Assembly: GCA_016786745.1 (NCBI GenBank)
Contig: JAEUVS010000042.1
Span: 1 to 64,000, forward strand
Source: Chitinophagaceae bacterium
Lineage (GTDB): Bacteria; Bacteroidota; Bacteroidia; Chitinophagales; Chitinophagaceae
DNA: 64,000 bases
Reading direction: 5' to 3'
Below, piece by piece: positions 26,757 through 35,635 of the stretch. Each line of letters opens with the position of its first letter. The stretch's first letter is position 1. The translations under genes were made by a program, and so were the position numbers. The notes under the pieces were generated by a model. The model was not told the origin of the DNA. It saw nothing but the letters and a program-made list of their open reading frames with translations, and did no database searches.

Positions 26757-29117
26757 TTAATAGATCAGTTGAAACTCCGGCAGCAACATGATCGACCATA
26801 AAAGGTCAGCCACATTGTCAACCGAAGGATTGTTACCGAGCGCCGTCGCTGCCACTTTCAATTCACCGTCTGTTGGTGCGCGGTTAAGCGCATTCCGGTA
26901 GATGGCGGTAATCATGGCGCCGGTGTTGTTATAACTGTTTTTCCATCTCTCCGCTCCTTTCTTCATTGCCGCGTTGAAGCGTGTTCCATTTGTGAGCTCG
27001 AGCGCCTGTAAAAGATTAGCCTGCGATTCTCTTCCCGTGCTAACGGTTTCGCGATTGGGTCGTCCGAGAGCGGTGAGGAAACTATTGTTCACTACGAGCG
27101 ACCCGCGTCTCACAAGTGTTGTGTCGGCGTTTATCACAGGTTTGTACATCACCATAGAATCTCCAAACACGGGCCATACGAGATTGCTCACGGCATCCGC
27201 GAATTTTTCGCCCGACATTCTCCTTCTAACCATACCGGTAAAAACATAATCCTGCGCCATCAATTTGTTCGGATCTTTAAATCCAACGGATGGCTGCTGG
27301 TACGCCTGCGATGTGGCCACCAGGTAAATCAACTCTTTCAGATCATAATTTTTGGAAGCGAAATCAAACGATAACCAATCTAACAAATCCTGGCTCCAGG
27401 GTGCATTATCCATCACATCTACAGGTTCAACAATTCCGCGCCCCATCATCTGTGCCCAAATCCTGTTGACCATTGTCCGGGCGAGGCGTCCATTTTGCGG
27501 GCTGGTCATTATATCGGCGAGCTGTTGCTGTTTTTTCTCGTTTGTTGCGCTGCTGTCGATGGTGCCGAGTTGTTCCCATAACATTCTTGGACGGGTATAT
27601 TTGCCGGTAGGTTTATCGCAGCGATTTATTTCGAGAGATGAGTCGCTGAAAATATTCGCGAACGCATAAGCATCGTCCAGTTTCCAGTTGTTGATAAAAC
27701 TGTTGTGGCACGAGGCGCATTTTAGGTTAAGGCCGAGAAAAACCTGCGCAACATTCTGCGCTGCCTGTATCTCTGTACTTTGACTGGCATTTACCACGCC
27801 ACGCCACCTGATGCCTTCAATAAATCCTTTTGATTCTTTCGTGGGACTTATCAATTCTTTTACGAATTGATTATAAGGTTTGTTATCACGCAATGCATTG
27901 TACAGCCAATGGGTAATATCGGAGCGGCCGCCGGTAATATACCCGGTTCCTGTGTAATCGTTGCGCAAGGCGTCGTTCCAGAAAGTGAGCCAGTTGATCG
28001 CATAGTCGTCGTTACGGTTGAGTAGTTTTCTTACCCACGCTCCTCTTTTATTTGCATCTGGATCGTTTAGGAAGGAATCGAGCGCCTGCGGTGTGGGAAG
28101 CAAGCCAATGATATCAAGATAAACTCTCCTTAAGAAAATGCGGTCGTCAACAGCAGGCTGCCATTTAATATTGTTCTTTTTGAAATATTCATTCACCCAA
28201 AGATCAACCGGGTTTCCCGAATGATTACCTGTGGCTGCAGGAAGAACGGGATTTCGGGGCTCGAGCTTCGCGACACGAAATAATTTTTCGCTTTCTGCAT
28301 CTTCGGGCCATGGTGCGCCTTTAAGAATCCAGAAATTCAGGAGGTCGATGTCGTTGCGCGATAACATTTTTCCTTTGGGAGGCATCGCTTCTTCATCATC
28401 TCTCGGAAGCATCACGCGCCGGATAAGTTCGCTTTCATGAGGTTTACCTGCTACGATTACTTCACCCGATTCGCCTCCTTTGAGGGCCATGTCTTTTCTA
28501 TCGAGCCTTAGTTCTCCTTTTACTTTCTGTGCGCCGTGACATTTATAACAATTATGCGCAAAAATGGCTTTCACGCGCGTGTTGAGCTCTTTCTCCTGGT
28601 CCTTCGACAATTTCGCTGTATCGTTATTCATCGACGCGAAATTGATGTTGCCGCCTCCAAAATCTTCCGCCGGCAACACTTCTGTGAGATATTCATCACC
28701 ATGAGTAAGCGACGCTCCGAAGTGACCGGTTAAGGTGATACCCGCAGCTGTAAAAAACAGCAGTAACCTGTACACAACTATACCGGATGAGGATTGTTTT
28801 TTTCTGAGACGTAACATCGCCAGCAAAACGACGCCGCCGATTGCTGCAGTGCCGATGCCGAGCCACTGATGAAGGTCAAGTGTGTTTCCGGCGTATTCTT
28901 CACCATAAGCGAGCAGCCAGCCAAATGCCGCGGAAAATACAGCCGCGATAACCCCGACGATAAGACAAACTTTAATTCCCGGCCGGAGCGCTGAATTGAA
29001 TTTCTTAAATGTAAAAAGTTCGAGTATGGCAGCGAAAAGTATCAGCCCCAATGGAAAGTGCACAACCATGGGATGCAATCGTCCTAAGAACTTCCACAGC
29101 CAGAAAGTTTCTTCCAT
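26757..29117 (-). CDS. Planctomycete-type cytochrome c with DUF1549/DUF1553 domains
   Basis: A 786-residue membrane protein. Residues 1-140 hold four hydrophobic segments (HPMVVHFPLGLILFAAIL, VCLIVGVIAAVFSAAF and two more), a DUF2231-like anchor. A PSCyt1-type heme c domain follows with C190-Y-K-C193-H194 and the methionine in EAMPPKG. DUF1549 comes next (VDDRIFLRRVYLDIIGLLPTPQ) and contains a second CASCH motif at 467-471, then DUF1553 (NGRLARTMVNRIWAQMMGRGIVEP). It would transfer electrons in the periplasm and is co-transcribed with the DUF1501 gene. Substrate unknown. Confidence 0.88.
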   Translation of the reverse strand: MEETFWLWKFLGRLHPMVVHFPLGLILFAAILELFTFKKFNSALRPGIKVCLIVGVIAAVFSAAFGWLLAYGEEYAGNTLDLHQWLGIGTAAIGGVVLLAMLRLRKKQSSSGIVVYRLLLFFTAAGITLTGHFGASLTHGDEYLTEVLPAEDFGGGNINFASMNNDTAKLSKDQEKELNTRVKAIFAHNCYKCHGAQKVKGELRLDRKDMALKGGESGEVIVAGKPHESELIRRVMLPRDDEEAMPPKGKMLSRNDIDLLNFWILKGAPWPEDAESEKLFRVAKLEPRNPVLPAATGNHSGNPVDLWVNEYFKKNNIKWQPAVDDRIFLRRVYLDIIGLLPTPQALDSFLNDPDANKRGAWVRKLLNRNDDYAINWLTFWNDALRNDYTGTGYITGGRSDITHWLYNALRDNKPYNQFVKELISPTKESKGFIEGIRWRGVVNASQSTEIQAAQNVAQVFLGLNLKCASCHNSFINNWKLDDAYAFANIFSDSSLEINRCDKPTGKYTRPRMLWEQLGTIDSSATNEKKQQQLADIMTSPQNGRLARTMVNRIWAQMMGRGIVEPVDVMDNAPWSQDLLDWLSFDFASKNYDLKELIYLVATSQAYQQPSVGFKDPNKLMAQDYVFTGMVRRRMSGEKFADAVSNLVWPVFGDSMVMYKPVINADTTLVRRGSLVVNNSFLTALGRPNRETVSTGRESQANLLQALELTNGTRFNAAMKKGAERWKNSYNNTGAMITAIYRNALNRAPTDGELKVAATALGNNPSVDNVADLLWSIMLLPEFQLIY

Positions 29118-29168
29118 GTGATGCTAATTTAAACTTTTTGGCCCTTGTACTGTACTACCGTGTGATGG

Positions 29169-29936
29169 TCATCGGCGCCTGTAACCATAAAGGTCCGACA
29201 CAGGATCGGACTGCCAAAGATTTGAGGTATTTATTTCCATCATCGAGAGGCGTCCACCCCATCCTGCGCCTGTGTCGAGATTGATAACATTCGCGGCCTC
29301 AATGGGTTTGTCTTTCTTGAAAATAATGGTGCTGGTATGGCCGATATAAATTTTATTGAAAGGAGTGGCCACTTCAAATTCAATTCCCTGAATCCTGGTT
29401 TTCAGTTGCTCGTATTCGAGTGCGTCGACAAACAGGCTTCGATCCCAGTAATAGGTTTCTTCGCGTTGTTCGTAGAACGATTGATACCGGTTGAAGCCAC
29501 CGTGAACGAAGCAGTTGTTGTTATCATCAACATGATAGAGGACCTGGTCGCGGAAAAAATTTTTATGAGATTCTGGAATGTCGGAAGGTTCGATGTTTGC
29601 ATTGAACCCAAAAAACTTTGAAGCGATAAACCTGGGTTTCCTGCCGGATAAATTCAGGTAAGAATTGACTGTTCCTTTTCCGCCCTGCGACCAGTGCTGC
29701 TCATGATAACCTGTAATACAAAACTGGTTTAGCCATTCATCGTGGTTGCCTTTTATGGCTATGAGATTTTTCAATTTTAGGAGCTCTTCTACACATTCAT
29801 ATACTTCATCGAAGCCGTCGGCCACGTCGCCGAGTTGAATGAGGAGGTCGTTCCGGTAATCGAATGAGGAGCGCTCAAGGCATTGCATGAAGGCCCTGTA
29901 AGCGCCGTGAATATCTCCCATTACAAATTTTCTCAT
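29169..29936 (-). CDS. Calcineurin-like metallophosphoesterase
   Basis: A 255-residue phosphoesterase of the PPP serine/threonine phosphatase type with GDIHG (residues 7-11), GDVADGF and GNHDEW metal motifs and later His residues in FVHGGF and YIGHTS. It should hydrolyse phosphomonoesters, possibly phosphoprotein or a dinucleotide, using two metals. A TTG at 29966 would add ten residues; ATG 29936 starts directly at the first strand and is preferred. It is divergent from the beta-helix transferase gene, with an A+T-rich 39-base gap between them. Confidence 0.87.
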   Translation of the reverse strand: MRKFVMGDIHGAYRAFMQCLERSSFDYRNDLLIQLGDVADGFDEVYECVEELLKLKNLIAIKGNHDEWLNQFCITGYHEQHWSQGGKGTVNSYLNLSGRKPRFIASKFFGFNANIEPSDIPESHKNFFRDQVLYHVDDNNNCFVHGGFNRYQSFYEQREETYYWDRSLFVDALEYEQLKTRIQGIEFEVATPFNKIYIGHTSTIIFKKDKPIEAANVINLDTGAGWGGRLSMMEINTSNLWQSDPVSDLYGYRRR

Positions 29937-29975
29937 TCTGGTAAATAAATATAATTTACTTATCAATAATAAATT

Positions 29976-30641
29976 ATGTCAATTCTGATTAGCGATTACA
30001 TAGAGCGGTTTTCATTGACGCTTCCGGGATATATGAATAAAATGCCGTGGGAGATTACAGAGAATTTGACAAACATCATCGAACAATTACTTTCGGGTTC
30101 CGCTGATCCCTCACACGGGACTTCGCCCCGGTTCGGGATGACAGAGGGTGCGTTCGGGATGACAGAGGGGTATACTATAGAAAAAGGCGTTGCTATTCAT
30201 GAATCTGCTGTGATTGAGCAGAACGTAGTGTTGAAGCCCCCGTTGCTGATAGGTCCAAATGTTACCATTGGCGCGAATGCTTATTTGCGTGGACCTGTTT
30301 TGCTGGATGCAAAAGTGCATATCGGTGCGGGTTGCGAGATCAAGCAGAGCGTGATTTTTATGGGGACGGCCGTGGCGCATTTCAACTATATCGGGAACAG
30401 CATTATTGGCGGAGACGTAAATTTTGAGGCGGGTTCTGTTGCGGCCAATCATTACAACGAGCGCGATGATAAAATTATTTCCGTGAAAGTTGGAGGAAAG
30501 ATTACTAATACCGGCATAGTGAAGTTTGGTTCGTTGGTTGGCGACAGAAGCAGGATCGGTGCGAATGCGGTGTTATCGCCCGGAACAGTTTTAGGAAAAG
30601 GATCCGTGGTAGCGAGGTTGGAACTGGTACAGCAAACATAA
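29976..30641 (+). CDS. Left-handed beta-helix acyl/nucleotidyl-transferase-like protein with in-frame REP insertion
   Basis: A 221-residue hexapeptide-repeat protein resembling the C-terminal acetyltransferase half of GlmU-like enzymes (KGVAIHESAVIEQNVVLKPPLLIGPNVTIGANAYLRGPVLLDAKVHIGAGCEIKQS, GSLVGDRSRIGANAVLSPGTVLG). Residues 42-66 (SADPSHGTSPRF, then GMTEGAFGMTEGY) do not look like the family and are encoded by a REP-like repeat that keeps the frame. The insertion sits in the linker between the N-terminal helices and the beta-helix, where it may be tolerated. No nucleotidyltransferase domain is present. The likely role is sugar or lipid acylation; the precise substrate is unknown. Confidence 0.78.
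   Translation: MSILISDYIERFSLTLPGYMNKMPWEITENLTNIIEQLLSGSADPSHGTSPRFGMTEGAFGMTEGYTIEKGVAIHESAVIEQNVVLKPPLLIGPNVTIGANAYLRGPVLLDAKVHIGAGCEIKQSVIFMGTAVAHFNYIGNSIIGGDVNFEAGSVAANHYNERDDKIISVKVGGKITNTGIVKFGSLVGDRSRIGANAVLSPGTVLGKGSVVARLELVQQT
30100..30170. repeat. REP-like element inside a coding region
   Basis: This stretch shares cggttcgggatgacag and gatccctcac with the intergenic palindrome at 24220-24301. It also contains a tandem partial copy, gttcgggatgacagaggg occurring twice (near 30131 and 30152). It is translated in frame within the beta-helix transferase gene as residues 42-66. Confidence 0.75.
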
Positions 30642-30688
30642 AGCAACGAAGCAAGGCGTAATTGTGTCAATACTCCAAAAGAACACAA

Positions 30689-31039
30689 ATGCTTCGCATA
30701 GCCATAGCTATTGTCATCAGCTTTACCGTATTTCTCGCGTGCAAAAAAGCAAAAAGCCTTGAGCCCGAGGCGCTTCCGCCGGCCCTTGCCAAAGTATACA
30801 CCGATACAACGGACTGCGGCTACTGCCCTTTCAACATTTCGCATATTGTTTACCTCGGGAAAGACTATTATAAAGTTTCACCGGAGCATAACTCGAACTC
30901 CATCATCATATGCGACTATATCGCGGGCGCAATCATTTACGACACCGACGGTAACATGGTAGAAATTAACTCCGAGCTGTATACCGGTATTCTTAATTTG
31001 GGATCGGACCGCGGCATCATCTATTCCTGCAGAAAATGA
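30689..31039 (+). CDS. Small lipoprotein of unknown function
   Basis: A 116-residue protein with a lipoprotein signal (MLRIAIAIVISFTVFLAC, then KKAKS). Mature part has CGYC (residues 44-47) and a late Cys near the C-terminus (IYSCRK). The alternative TTG at 30662 would bury the signal peptide, so ATG 30689 is chosen. No family recognised; the CxxC could be a disulfide or metal site. It lies 29 bases before the DUF2652 gene, which has its own promoter-like box. Confidence 0.65.
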   Translation: MLRIAIAIVISFTVFLACKKAKSLEPEALPPALAKVYTDTTDCGYCPFNISHIVYLGKDYYKVSPEHNSNSIIICDYIAGAIIYDTDGNMVEINSELYTGILNLGSDRGIIYSCRK

Positions 31040-31055
31040 TGGAAAGAAAAGACAG

Positions 31056-31063
31056 TATCTTTG
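31056..31063 (+). promoter_or_regulatory. TATCTTTG -7 box immediately before the DUF2652 gene
   Basis: An exact TAnnTTTG box ends 5 bases before the ATG at 31069. If used, transcription would begin at or next to the start codon and give a leaderless or nearly leaderless mRNA. No clear -33 TTG is seen. Confidence 0.4.
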
Positions 31064-31068
31064 AATGA

Positions 31069-32139
31069 ATGGAAAATAAAGGTCTTTTATTCATTCCCGA
31101 CATCAGTGGTTTCACAAAGTTCGTTACACAGACCGAAATCGAACACAGCCGCCTGATTATACAGGAACTGCTCGAAGTGCTGGTTAATTCAAATGAAATA
31201 GGGCTGAAGATTTCAGAAATAGAAGGCGACGCGATACTCTTTTACCGTTTTGGCGAACCTCCACCTCTCCAGGAAGTGTACCGGCAGGTAGAAAAAATGT
31301 TCTGTGAATTTCACCGCAGGCTCATCGCCTACGATCACAGGCGTTATTGTCTTTGCCGCGCCTGCCACACCGCAAATGATCTTACATTAAAAATCATTTC
31401 ACATTACGGAGAGTTTACCAACTATAGCGTGCAGAATTTTCATAAGCTGATAGGAAAAGATATTATTATCGCGCATCAGCTGCTGAAAAATGATATCAGC
31501 ACGCACGAATACTGGCTCGTGACACATAACCTTCTCCCCGATCAATCGCCTTCCGGGATAAAAAACTGGATGGAATGGAAAAGCAGCGCGAAGGAAACTG
31601 AAAATGGAGAAGTGCGGTATCACTTCACGCAGCTTAGTCCACTGAGAGATGAAATAGCCACAGAGCCTCCTCCACGTGTTGATCTGTCAAAAAAGTCAAA
31701 AGTGTTTACAGTGTCGAGAGAATATGACACCGACTTTATCACCTTATTTCATGCGTCGGGCGATTTTACTCACAGGCACGAATGGCAGGAAGGCGTTAAA
31801 AAAGTGGAGATGCTCGACCACTACCTTCCACGGGTAGGCATGCGGTGCAAGGCAGAGCTGGCCACGGGGGAAGTATTGATTTACTCAAGCAGTTATTCCT
31901 ATACGCCGGAGAAACTTGAGTTTACAGAAACAAACGATTCGGATAAAACAATAACGGCATACACTATCGACATACTCGGAGAAAAAAGGTCGAGGCTCAC
32001 GCTCGACTACTATATTGATGACAATCCAATTACTTCAACCCTGTTCAATCTTTTCAGGAAGAAAAAGTTGAAAGAAAGCTTCGAAAGATCGCTCAGAAAG
32101 TTGGACACATTCGCGATGAATCTCGTAATTCCTGCATAA
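31069..32139 (+). CDS. DUF2652 protein (nucleotidyl-cyclase-like plus SRPBCC-like)
   Basis: A 356-residue cytosolic protein. Residues 1-190 match DUF2652, a distant relative of class III nucleotidyl cyclases (LLFIPDISGFTKFV, EIEHSRLIIQELLEVL, KISEIEGDAILFYRFG, CLCRACHTANDLTLKIISHYGEF). The second half looks like an SRPBCC-type ligand-binding domain (VFTVSREYDTDFITLF, HRHEWQEGVKKVEMLDHYLPRVGMRC). Only one of the two metal-binding aspartates of true cyclases is evident (DISGF; the GD of EGDA is the second candidate), so cyclase activity is uncertain. Function unknown. Confidence 0.75.
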   Translation: MENKGLLFIPDISGFTKFVTQTEIEHSRLIIQELLEVLVNSNEIGLKISEIEGDAILFYRFGEPPPLQEVYRQVEKMFCEFHRRLIAYDHRRYCLCRACHTANDLTLKIISHYGEFTNYSVQNFHKLIGKDIIIAHQLLKNDISTHEYWLVTHNLLPDQSPSGIKNWMEWKSSAKETENGEVRYHFTQLSPLRDEIATEPPPRVDLSKKSKVFTVSREYDTDFITLFHASGDFTHRHEWQEGVKKVEMLDHYLPRVGMRCKAELATGEVLIYSSSYSYTPEKLEFTETNDSDKTITAYTIDILGEKRSRLTLDYYIDDNPITSTLFNLFRKKKLKESFERSLRKLDTFAMNLVIPA

Positions 32140-32177
32140 AATATTCAGGGAAAAGTAAAATATATATGCGCGTGAAT

Positions 32178-32185
32178 TATCTTTA
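32178..32185 (+). promoter_or_regulatory. TATCTTTA -7-like box before the GH140-type gene
   Basis: A one-mismatch TAnnTTTG box ends 3 bases before the ATG at 32189, the same close placement seen at 31056 and 38053. The implied transcript would be leaderless. No -33 element is clear. Confidence 0.3.
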
Positions 32186-32188
32186 AGC

Positions 32189-34399
32189 ATGCGGGTATTT
32201 ATTTCAATCATCTTTTTGCTTGCGGCCATCGGCCATTTATCAGCACAAAACTTTTCTTACAAAAAATCTTCAGAAGGAATCGAGATCAGCGAAAACAAGA
32301 AACGCGTCTTGTTTTTCCAGGCCAAACCCAAAAGCGTTCAGGGCAAATACGAACGCGCCGGTTACATTCATCCGCTTTATGGATTAAATGGAAATGTACT
32401 TACCGAAGACATGCCGGCTGATCACCCCTATCACCGTGGCATTTTCTGGGCCTGGCACCAGGTCGTGGTAGATGGAAAAAATATTGCAGATGGATGGACA
32501 TCGGACGGTATCGCGTTTGTGCCTGGAAAAATGCAGGTAACAAAGTCAGACAGGAATGTTATCATCACCTCGCAGCTTACCTGGAAAACGGTTGACAGCA
32601 GTAAACCTTCCGTAAATATTGTAAATGAAACTTCGCGGATCAACATATTAAGCGCGAAAGAAAATTACAGGATCATTGATTTCAATATTCTTTTAAAACC
32701 GCTCGTGGACAATCTCTCACTCGGTGGATCAGATGATCCGAAAGGTTATGGCGGGTTTTGCTGGCGAATCAAGCTGCCCGAACACTTGCAATTCATTTCA
32801 GGGGATCAGCAAGTTGAACCAAAGGAAACAGCAGTGATGGCGGGCCCATGGATGGATTTTAATACGAAGGAAGATGGCATTGCTGTTTTTGGATATTCTG
32901 ATGGAAATGATACGGAACATCCGTGGATATTACGAAAGGCGGAGAGCATGCAGAATGTGCCCTACCCCGGACGAACACCTGTTGCCATACCAAAAGAAGG
33001 ATGGGAACTGAAGTACAGGGTGGTCATTCACAACGACAAGCTTACTCCGAAAGAGCTTGATGCACTATACAATGAATATAAGTCGACGCAGGCTCAACTT
33101 AAAATAAGCGAAGACAAACATTACTTCGTCACAAATTCAGGCAAACCGTTTTTCTGGTTGGGTGATACCGCGTGGGAACTCTTTCACCGCCTGACACGCG
33201 AAGAAGCCGATATGTATCTCGAGGATCGTGCAGCAAAGGGATTTACGGTTATCCAGGCCGTTATTCTCGCAGAGCTTGATGGATTAAATACCCCCAATGC
33301 TTACGGAGAGAAGCCACTCATTGACAACGACCCCACGAAGCCAAATGAAAAATATTTCGAGCATGTTGACTACATCGTTAACAAGGCTGAGAAACTCGGC
33401 ATGACCATCGGTATGCTGCCATCGTGGGGCGACAAATGGAACAAGAGCACATGGGGACTCGGCCCCGAAATATTTACGCCCGGCAACGCCAGGATATTTG
33501 GCGAATATCTTGGCAAAAGATACCGCGACAAACGCCTGGTGTGGATCATGGGCGGCGACAGGGATATTATGGATGATGAGGACCGAAACATTATTAATTC
33601 GATGGTAGAAGGACTAAAAGCGGGTGATGGCGGAAATCATCTCTTTACTTTTCATCCGCAGGGCGGTAAAAGCTCGTCCGATTTTTTCAAGGATGCGGAA
33701 TGGTTGAATTTTCACATGTCGCAGACGGGCCATTCGGTGGATTCAAAAAATTACCAGTTTAATATCAGGCACCGCACGATGACGCCATTACATCCGCACC
33801 TGGATGGGGAGCCGCGCTATGAAGATCATCCGAATAACTTCAATCCCGCGAAAGAAGGATGGATGGATGATTTTGACGCAAGGCAAACGGCTTATTGGAG
33901 TATGTTGTCAGGAGCATGTGGCCACACCTATGGAAACCATAACATCTGGCAGATGTATACTGAAGAACGAAAACCGGTATCGTGGGCGCGTACCAACTGG
34001 AAAGTGGCCCTGGATCAACCGGGGTCCATGCAGGTAGGTTTTATGAGAAAAATGCTTGAAAAAAGAAAATGGCAGAGGCTGGTGCCGGCGCAGGAAATTA
34101 TTCCCGGTGAAAACCCCGAGGACAAAGGATATGTTGTCGCTTCCCTATCACAGGATGGCGACTTTCTTCTCGTGTACACTCCTTATGGCCGAAAATTTCG
34201 GATAAAGACCGAAGGGTTGAAAGCGGAAAGTCTAAAAGGCTGGTGGTTTAATCCTCGTGATGGAAGGTCTATTTCGCTTGGAACTTTTTCTAATACCCGG
34301 GAAATGGAGTTTACGCCGCACTCTGAGGGTCGTGGCAGTGACTGGGTGCTGGTACTGGATGATGCCGGCAAAAATTATGATGATCCGGCTATTAAGTAA
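32189..34399 (+). CDS. DUF6807 domain fused to DUF4038 (GH140-like) glycoside hydrolase
   Basis: A 736-residue exported protein (signal to about residue 20, ending SAQ). Residues of about 25-295 are a DUF6807/PmoA-type module (ERAGYIHPLYGLNGNVLTEDMPADHPYHRGIFWAWH). From about 305 it matches DUF4038/GH140 (FVTNSGKPFFWLGDTAWELFHRLTREEADMYLEDRAAKGF, WIMGGDRD, GHTYGNHNIWQMY), the family of apiosidases acting on pectin side chains. The C-terminal 100 residues look like the associated putative collagen-binding domain. Both hydrolase-type acid positions (GGDRD, and the later Asp/Glu region) seem present. Likely a periplasmic glycan hydrolase; the substrate of this fusion is unknown. Confidence 0.85.
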   Translation: MRVFISIIFLLAAIGHLSAQNFSYKKSSEGIEISENKKRVLFFQAKPKSVQGKYERAGYIHPLYGLNGNVLTEDMPADHPYHRGIFWAWHQVVVDGKNIADGWTSDGIAFVPGKMQVTKSDRNVIITSQLTWKTVDSSKPSVNIVNETSRINILSAKENYRIIDFNILLKPLVDNLSLGGSDDPKGYGGFCWRIKLPEHLQFISGDQQVEPKETAVMAGPWMDFNTKEDGIAVFGYSDGNDTEHPWILRKAESMQNVPYPGRTPVAIPKEGWELKYRVVIHNDKLTPKELDALYNEYKSTQAQLKISEDKHYFVTNSGKPFFWLGDTAWELFHRLTREEADMYLEDRAAKGFTVIQAVILAELDGLNTPNAYGEKPLIDNDPTKPNEKYFEHVDYIVNKAEKLGMTIGMLPSWGDKWNKSTWGLGPEIFTPGNARIFGEYLGKRYRDKRLVWIMGGDRDIMDDEDRNIINSMVEGLKAGDGGNHLFTFHPQGGKSSSDFFKDAEWLNFHMSQTGHSVDSKNYQFNIRHRTMTPLHPHLDGEPRYEDHPNNFNPAKEGWMDDFDARQTAYWSMLSGACGHTYGNHNIWQMYTEERKPVSWARTNWKVALDQPGSMQVGFMRKMLEKRKWQRLVPAQEIIPGENPEDKGYVVASLSQDGDFLLVYTPYGRKFRIKTEGLKAESLKGWWFNPRDGRSISLGTFSNTREMEFTPHSEGRGSDWVLVLDDAGKNYDDPAIK

Positions 34400-34422
34400 C
34401 TCAAAAAAGGCATGTGTGAGCA

Positions 34423-34860
34423 ATGGCAAAACAAGATTATTCGAATCATAGAAGATTTTATTTTCTTCATCATTTTATATTTTATCCGGCCACATTTGCA
34501 TTGGTAATCGCGAGTATATATTTCGCGGATAAACACCCCGAACAAAAAACCGAATGGTATTTCATCGCTATCGCTATTGCTGTCGCGGCCTGGCTTTCTT
34601 TCATGGTGCGACAACATTACGCGCTTACACTGCAAAATCGAATTGTGCGGCTTGAAATGAGATTGCGGTATTACCAGCTGTGCGGAAAACGTTTTGATGA
34701 AATTGAGCGGAAGCTAACATTCGAACAAATAGCTGCACTCCGTTTTGCTTCGGATGCGGAATTACCCGCGCTCGTTGAAAGAACGCTAAATGAAAATCTT
34801 CAACCGGATGCCATCAAAAAACAGGTTACAAACTGGCAGCCGGATTATATGCGCGTTTAA
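34423..34860 (+). CDS. DUF6526 family membrane protein
   Basis: A 145-residue protein with two N-terminal transmembrane segments (FYFLHHFIFYPATFALVIASIYF and WYFIAIAIAVAAWLSFMV) and a cytosolic helical tail (VRLEMRLRYYQLCGKRFDEIERKLTFEQIAALRFASDAELPALVERTLNENL). The tail matches DUF6526 of Bacteroidota. Function unknown. It lies 31 bases before the deaminase gene and may be cotranscribed with it. Confidence 0.75.
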   Translation: MAKQDYSNHRRFYFLHHFIFYPATFALVIASIYFADKHPEQKTEWYFIAIAIAVAAWLSFMVRQHYALTLQNRIVRLEMRLRYYQLCGKRFDEIERKLTFEQIAALRFASDAELPALVERTLNENLQPDAIKKQVTNWQPDYMRV

Positions 34861-34891
34861 TTCGTATTTTCATCTTTCAAGTATCTCACAA

Positions 34892-35635
34892 ATGAAGCTA
34901 ACGATTGAGAAGGATTATGATGGCATGTCGCTCCGCGCGGCGCGGCAGGTAATAGACCTGGTAAAATCCAACCCGGATGCGCTGATCTGCATAGCGGCCG
35001 GCGACACACCGAAACTCACCTGCGAACTGATTGCGAATCTTGCTAAGAAAGAAAACGTTGCATTCAACAAATGTTACTTTGTATCCCTTGATGAATGGGT
35101 GGGAATTCCACCCGAAAATGAAGGCAGTTGCCAGTATTTTCTACGCACGTGGCTTTTCAAACCATTGAAAATTTCAGATGACCAGGTACATCTTTTCAAC
35201 GCCATGTCGAAAGACCTGGAGAAGGAATGTGCAGGCATGGATAAAATTATCCGTGAAAAAGGAGGCATCGACCTGATTATTGTAGGTGTAGGAAGAAACG
35301 GTCACATCGGTTTTAACGAACCCGGGATAAGATTCGAAGAATACTCGCACGTTGTTGACCTCGACGAAACCACCCAGAGTGTTGGACAGAAATATTTCAG
35401 GGAAGAAACAAAACTTACTCAAGGTATAACACTTGGTTTGCAGCATCTGATGGAGGCGAAGAAAGCGATATTGATCGCGAACGGAATAAAAAAGGCGGAT
35501 GTGATGAAGGAAACTATCGAAGGTGAAATTCATACCGGGATGCCTGCGAGCATCATGAGAAAACATACGAACGCGGAAATAATTATAGATGAAGAAGCAG
35601 CATCGAAATTAACTTCTGCCCATGAAATTCAGTGA
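34892..35635 (+). CDS. nagB: Glucosamine-6-phosphate deaminase family protein
   Basis: A 247-residue protein of the NagB/6-phosphogluconolactonase fold: phosphate-loop-type CIAAGDTPKLTCELIANL, YFVSLDEWVG with the catalytic Asp, and the NagB hallmark IIVGVGRNGHIGFNEPG. It is expected to convert glucosamine 6-phosphate to fructose 6-phosphate and ammonia. ATG 34892 is the start; an upstream frame-mate start at 34790 lies inside the DUF6526 gene and is not needed. It overlaps the downstream permease by 14 bases, suggesting uptake and degradation of an amino sugar. The family assignment is firm, but NagB-like paralogues with other substrates exist. Confidence 0.85.
   Translation: MKLTIEKDYDGMSLRAARQVIDLVKSNPDALICIAAGDTPKLTCELIANLAKKENVAFNKCYFVSLDEWVGIPPENEGSCQYFLRTWLFKPLKISDDQVHLFNAMSKDLEKECAGMDKIIREKGGIDLIIVGVGRNGHIGFNEPGIRFEEYSHVVDLDETTQSVGQKYFREETKLTQGITLGLQHLMEAKKAILIANGIKKADVMKETIEGEIHTGMPASIMRKHTNAEIIIDEEAASKLTSAHEIQ

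Noticed and set aside
31069..32139. Calling the DUF2652 protein an active adenylate cyclase
   Set aside because: The similarity to cyclases is distant and the metal and base-specifying residues cannot be confirmed by eye.
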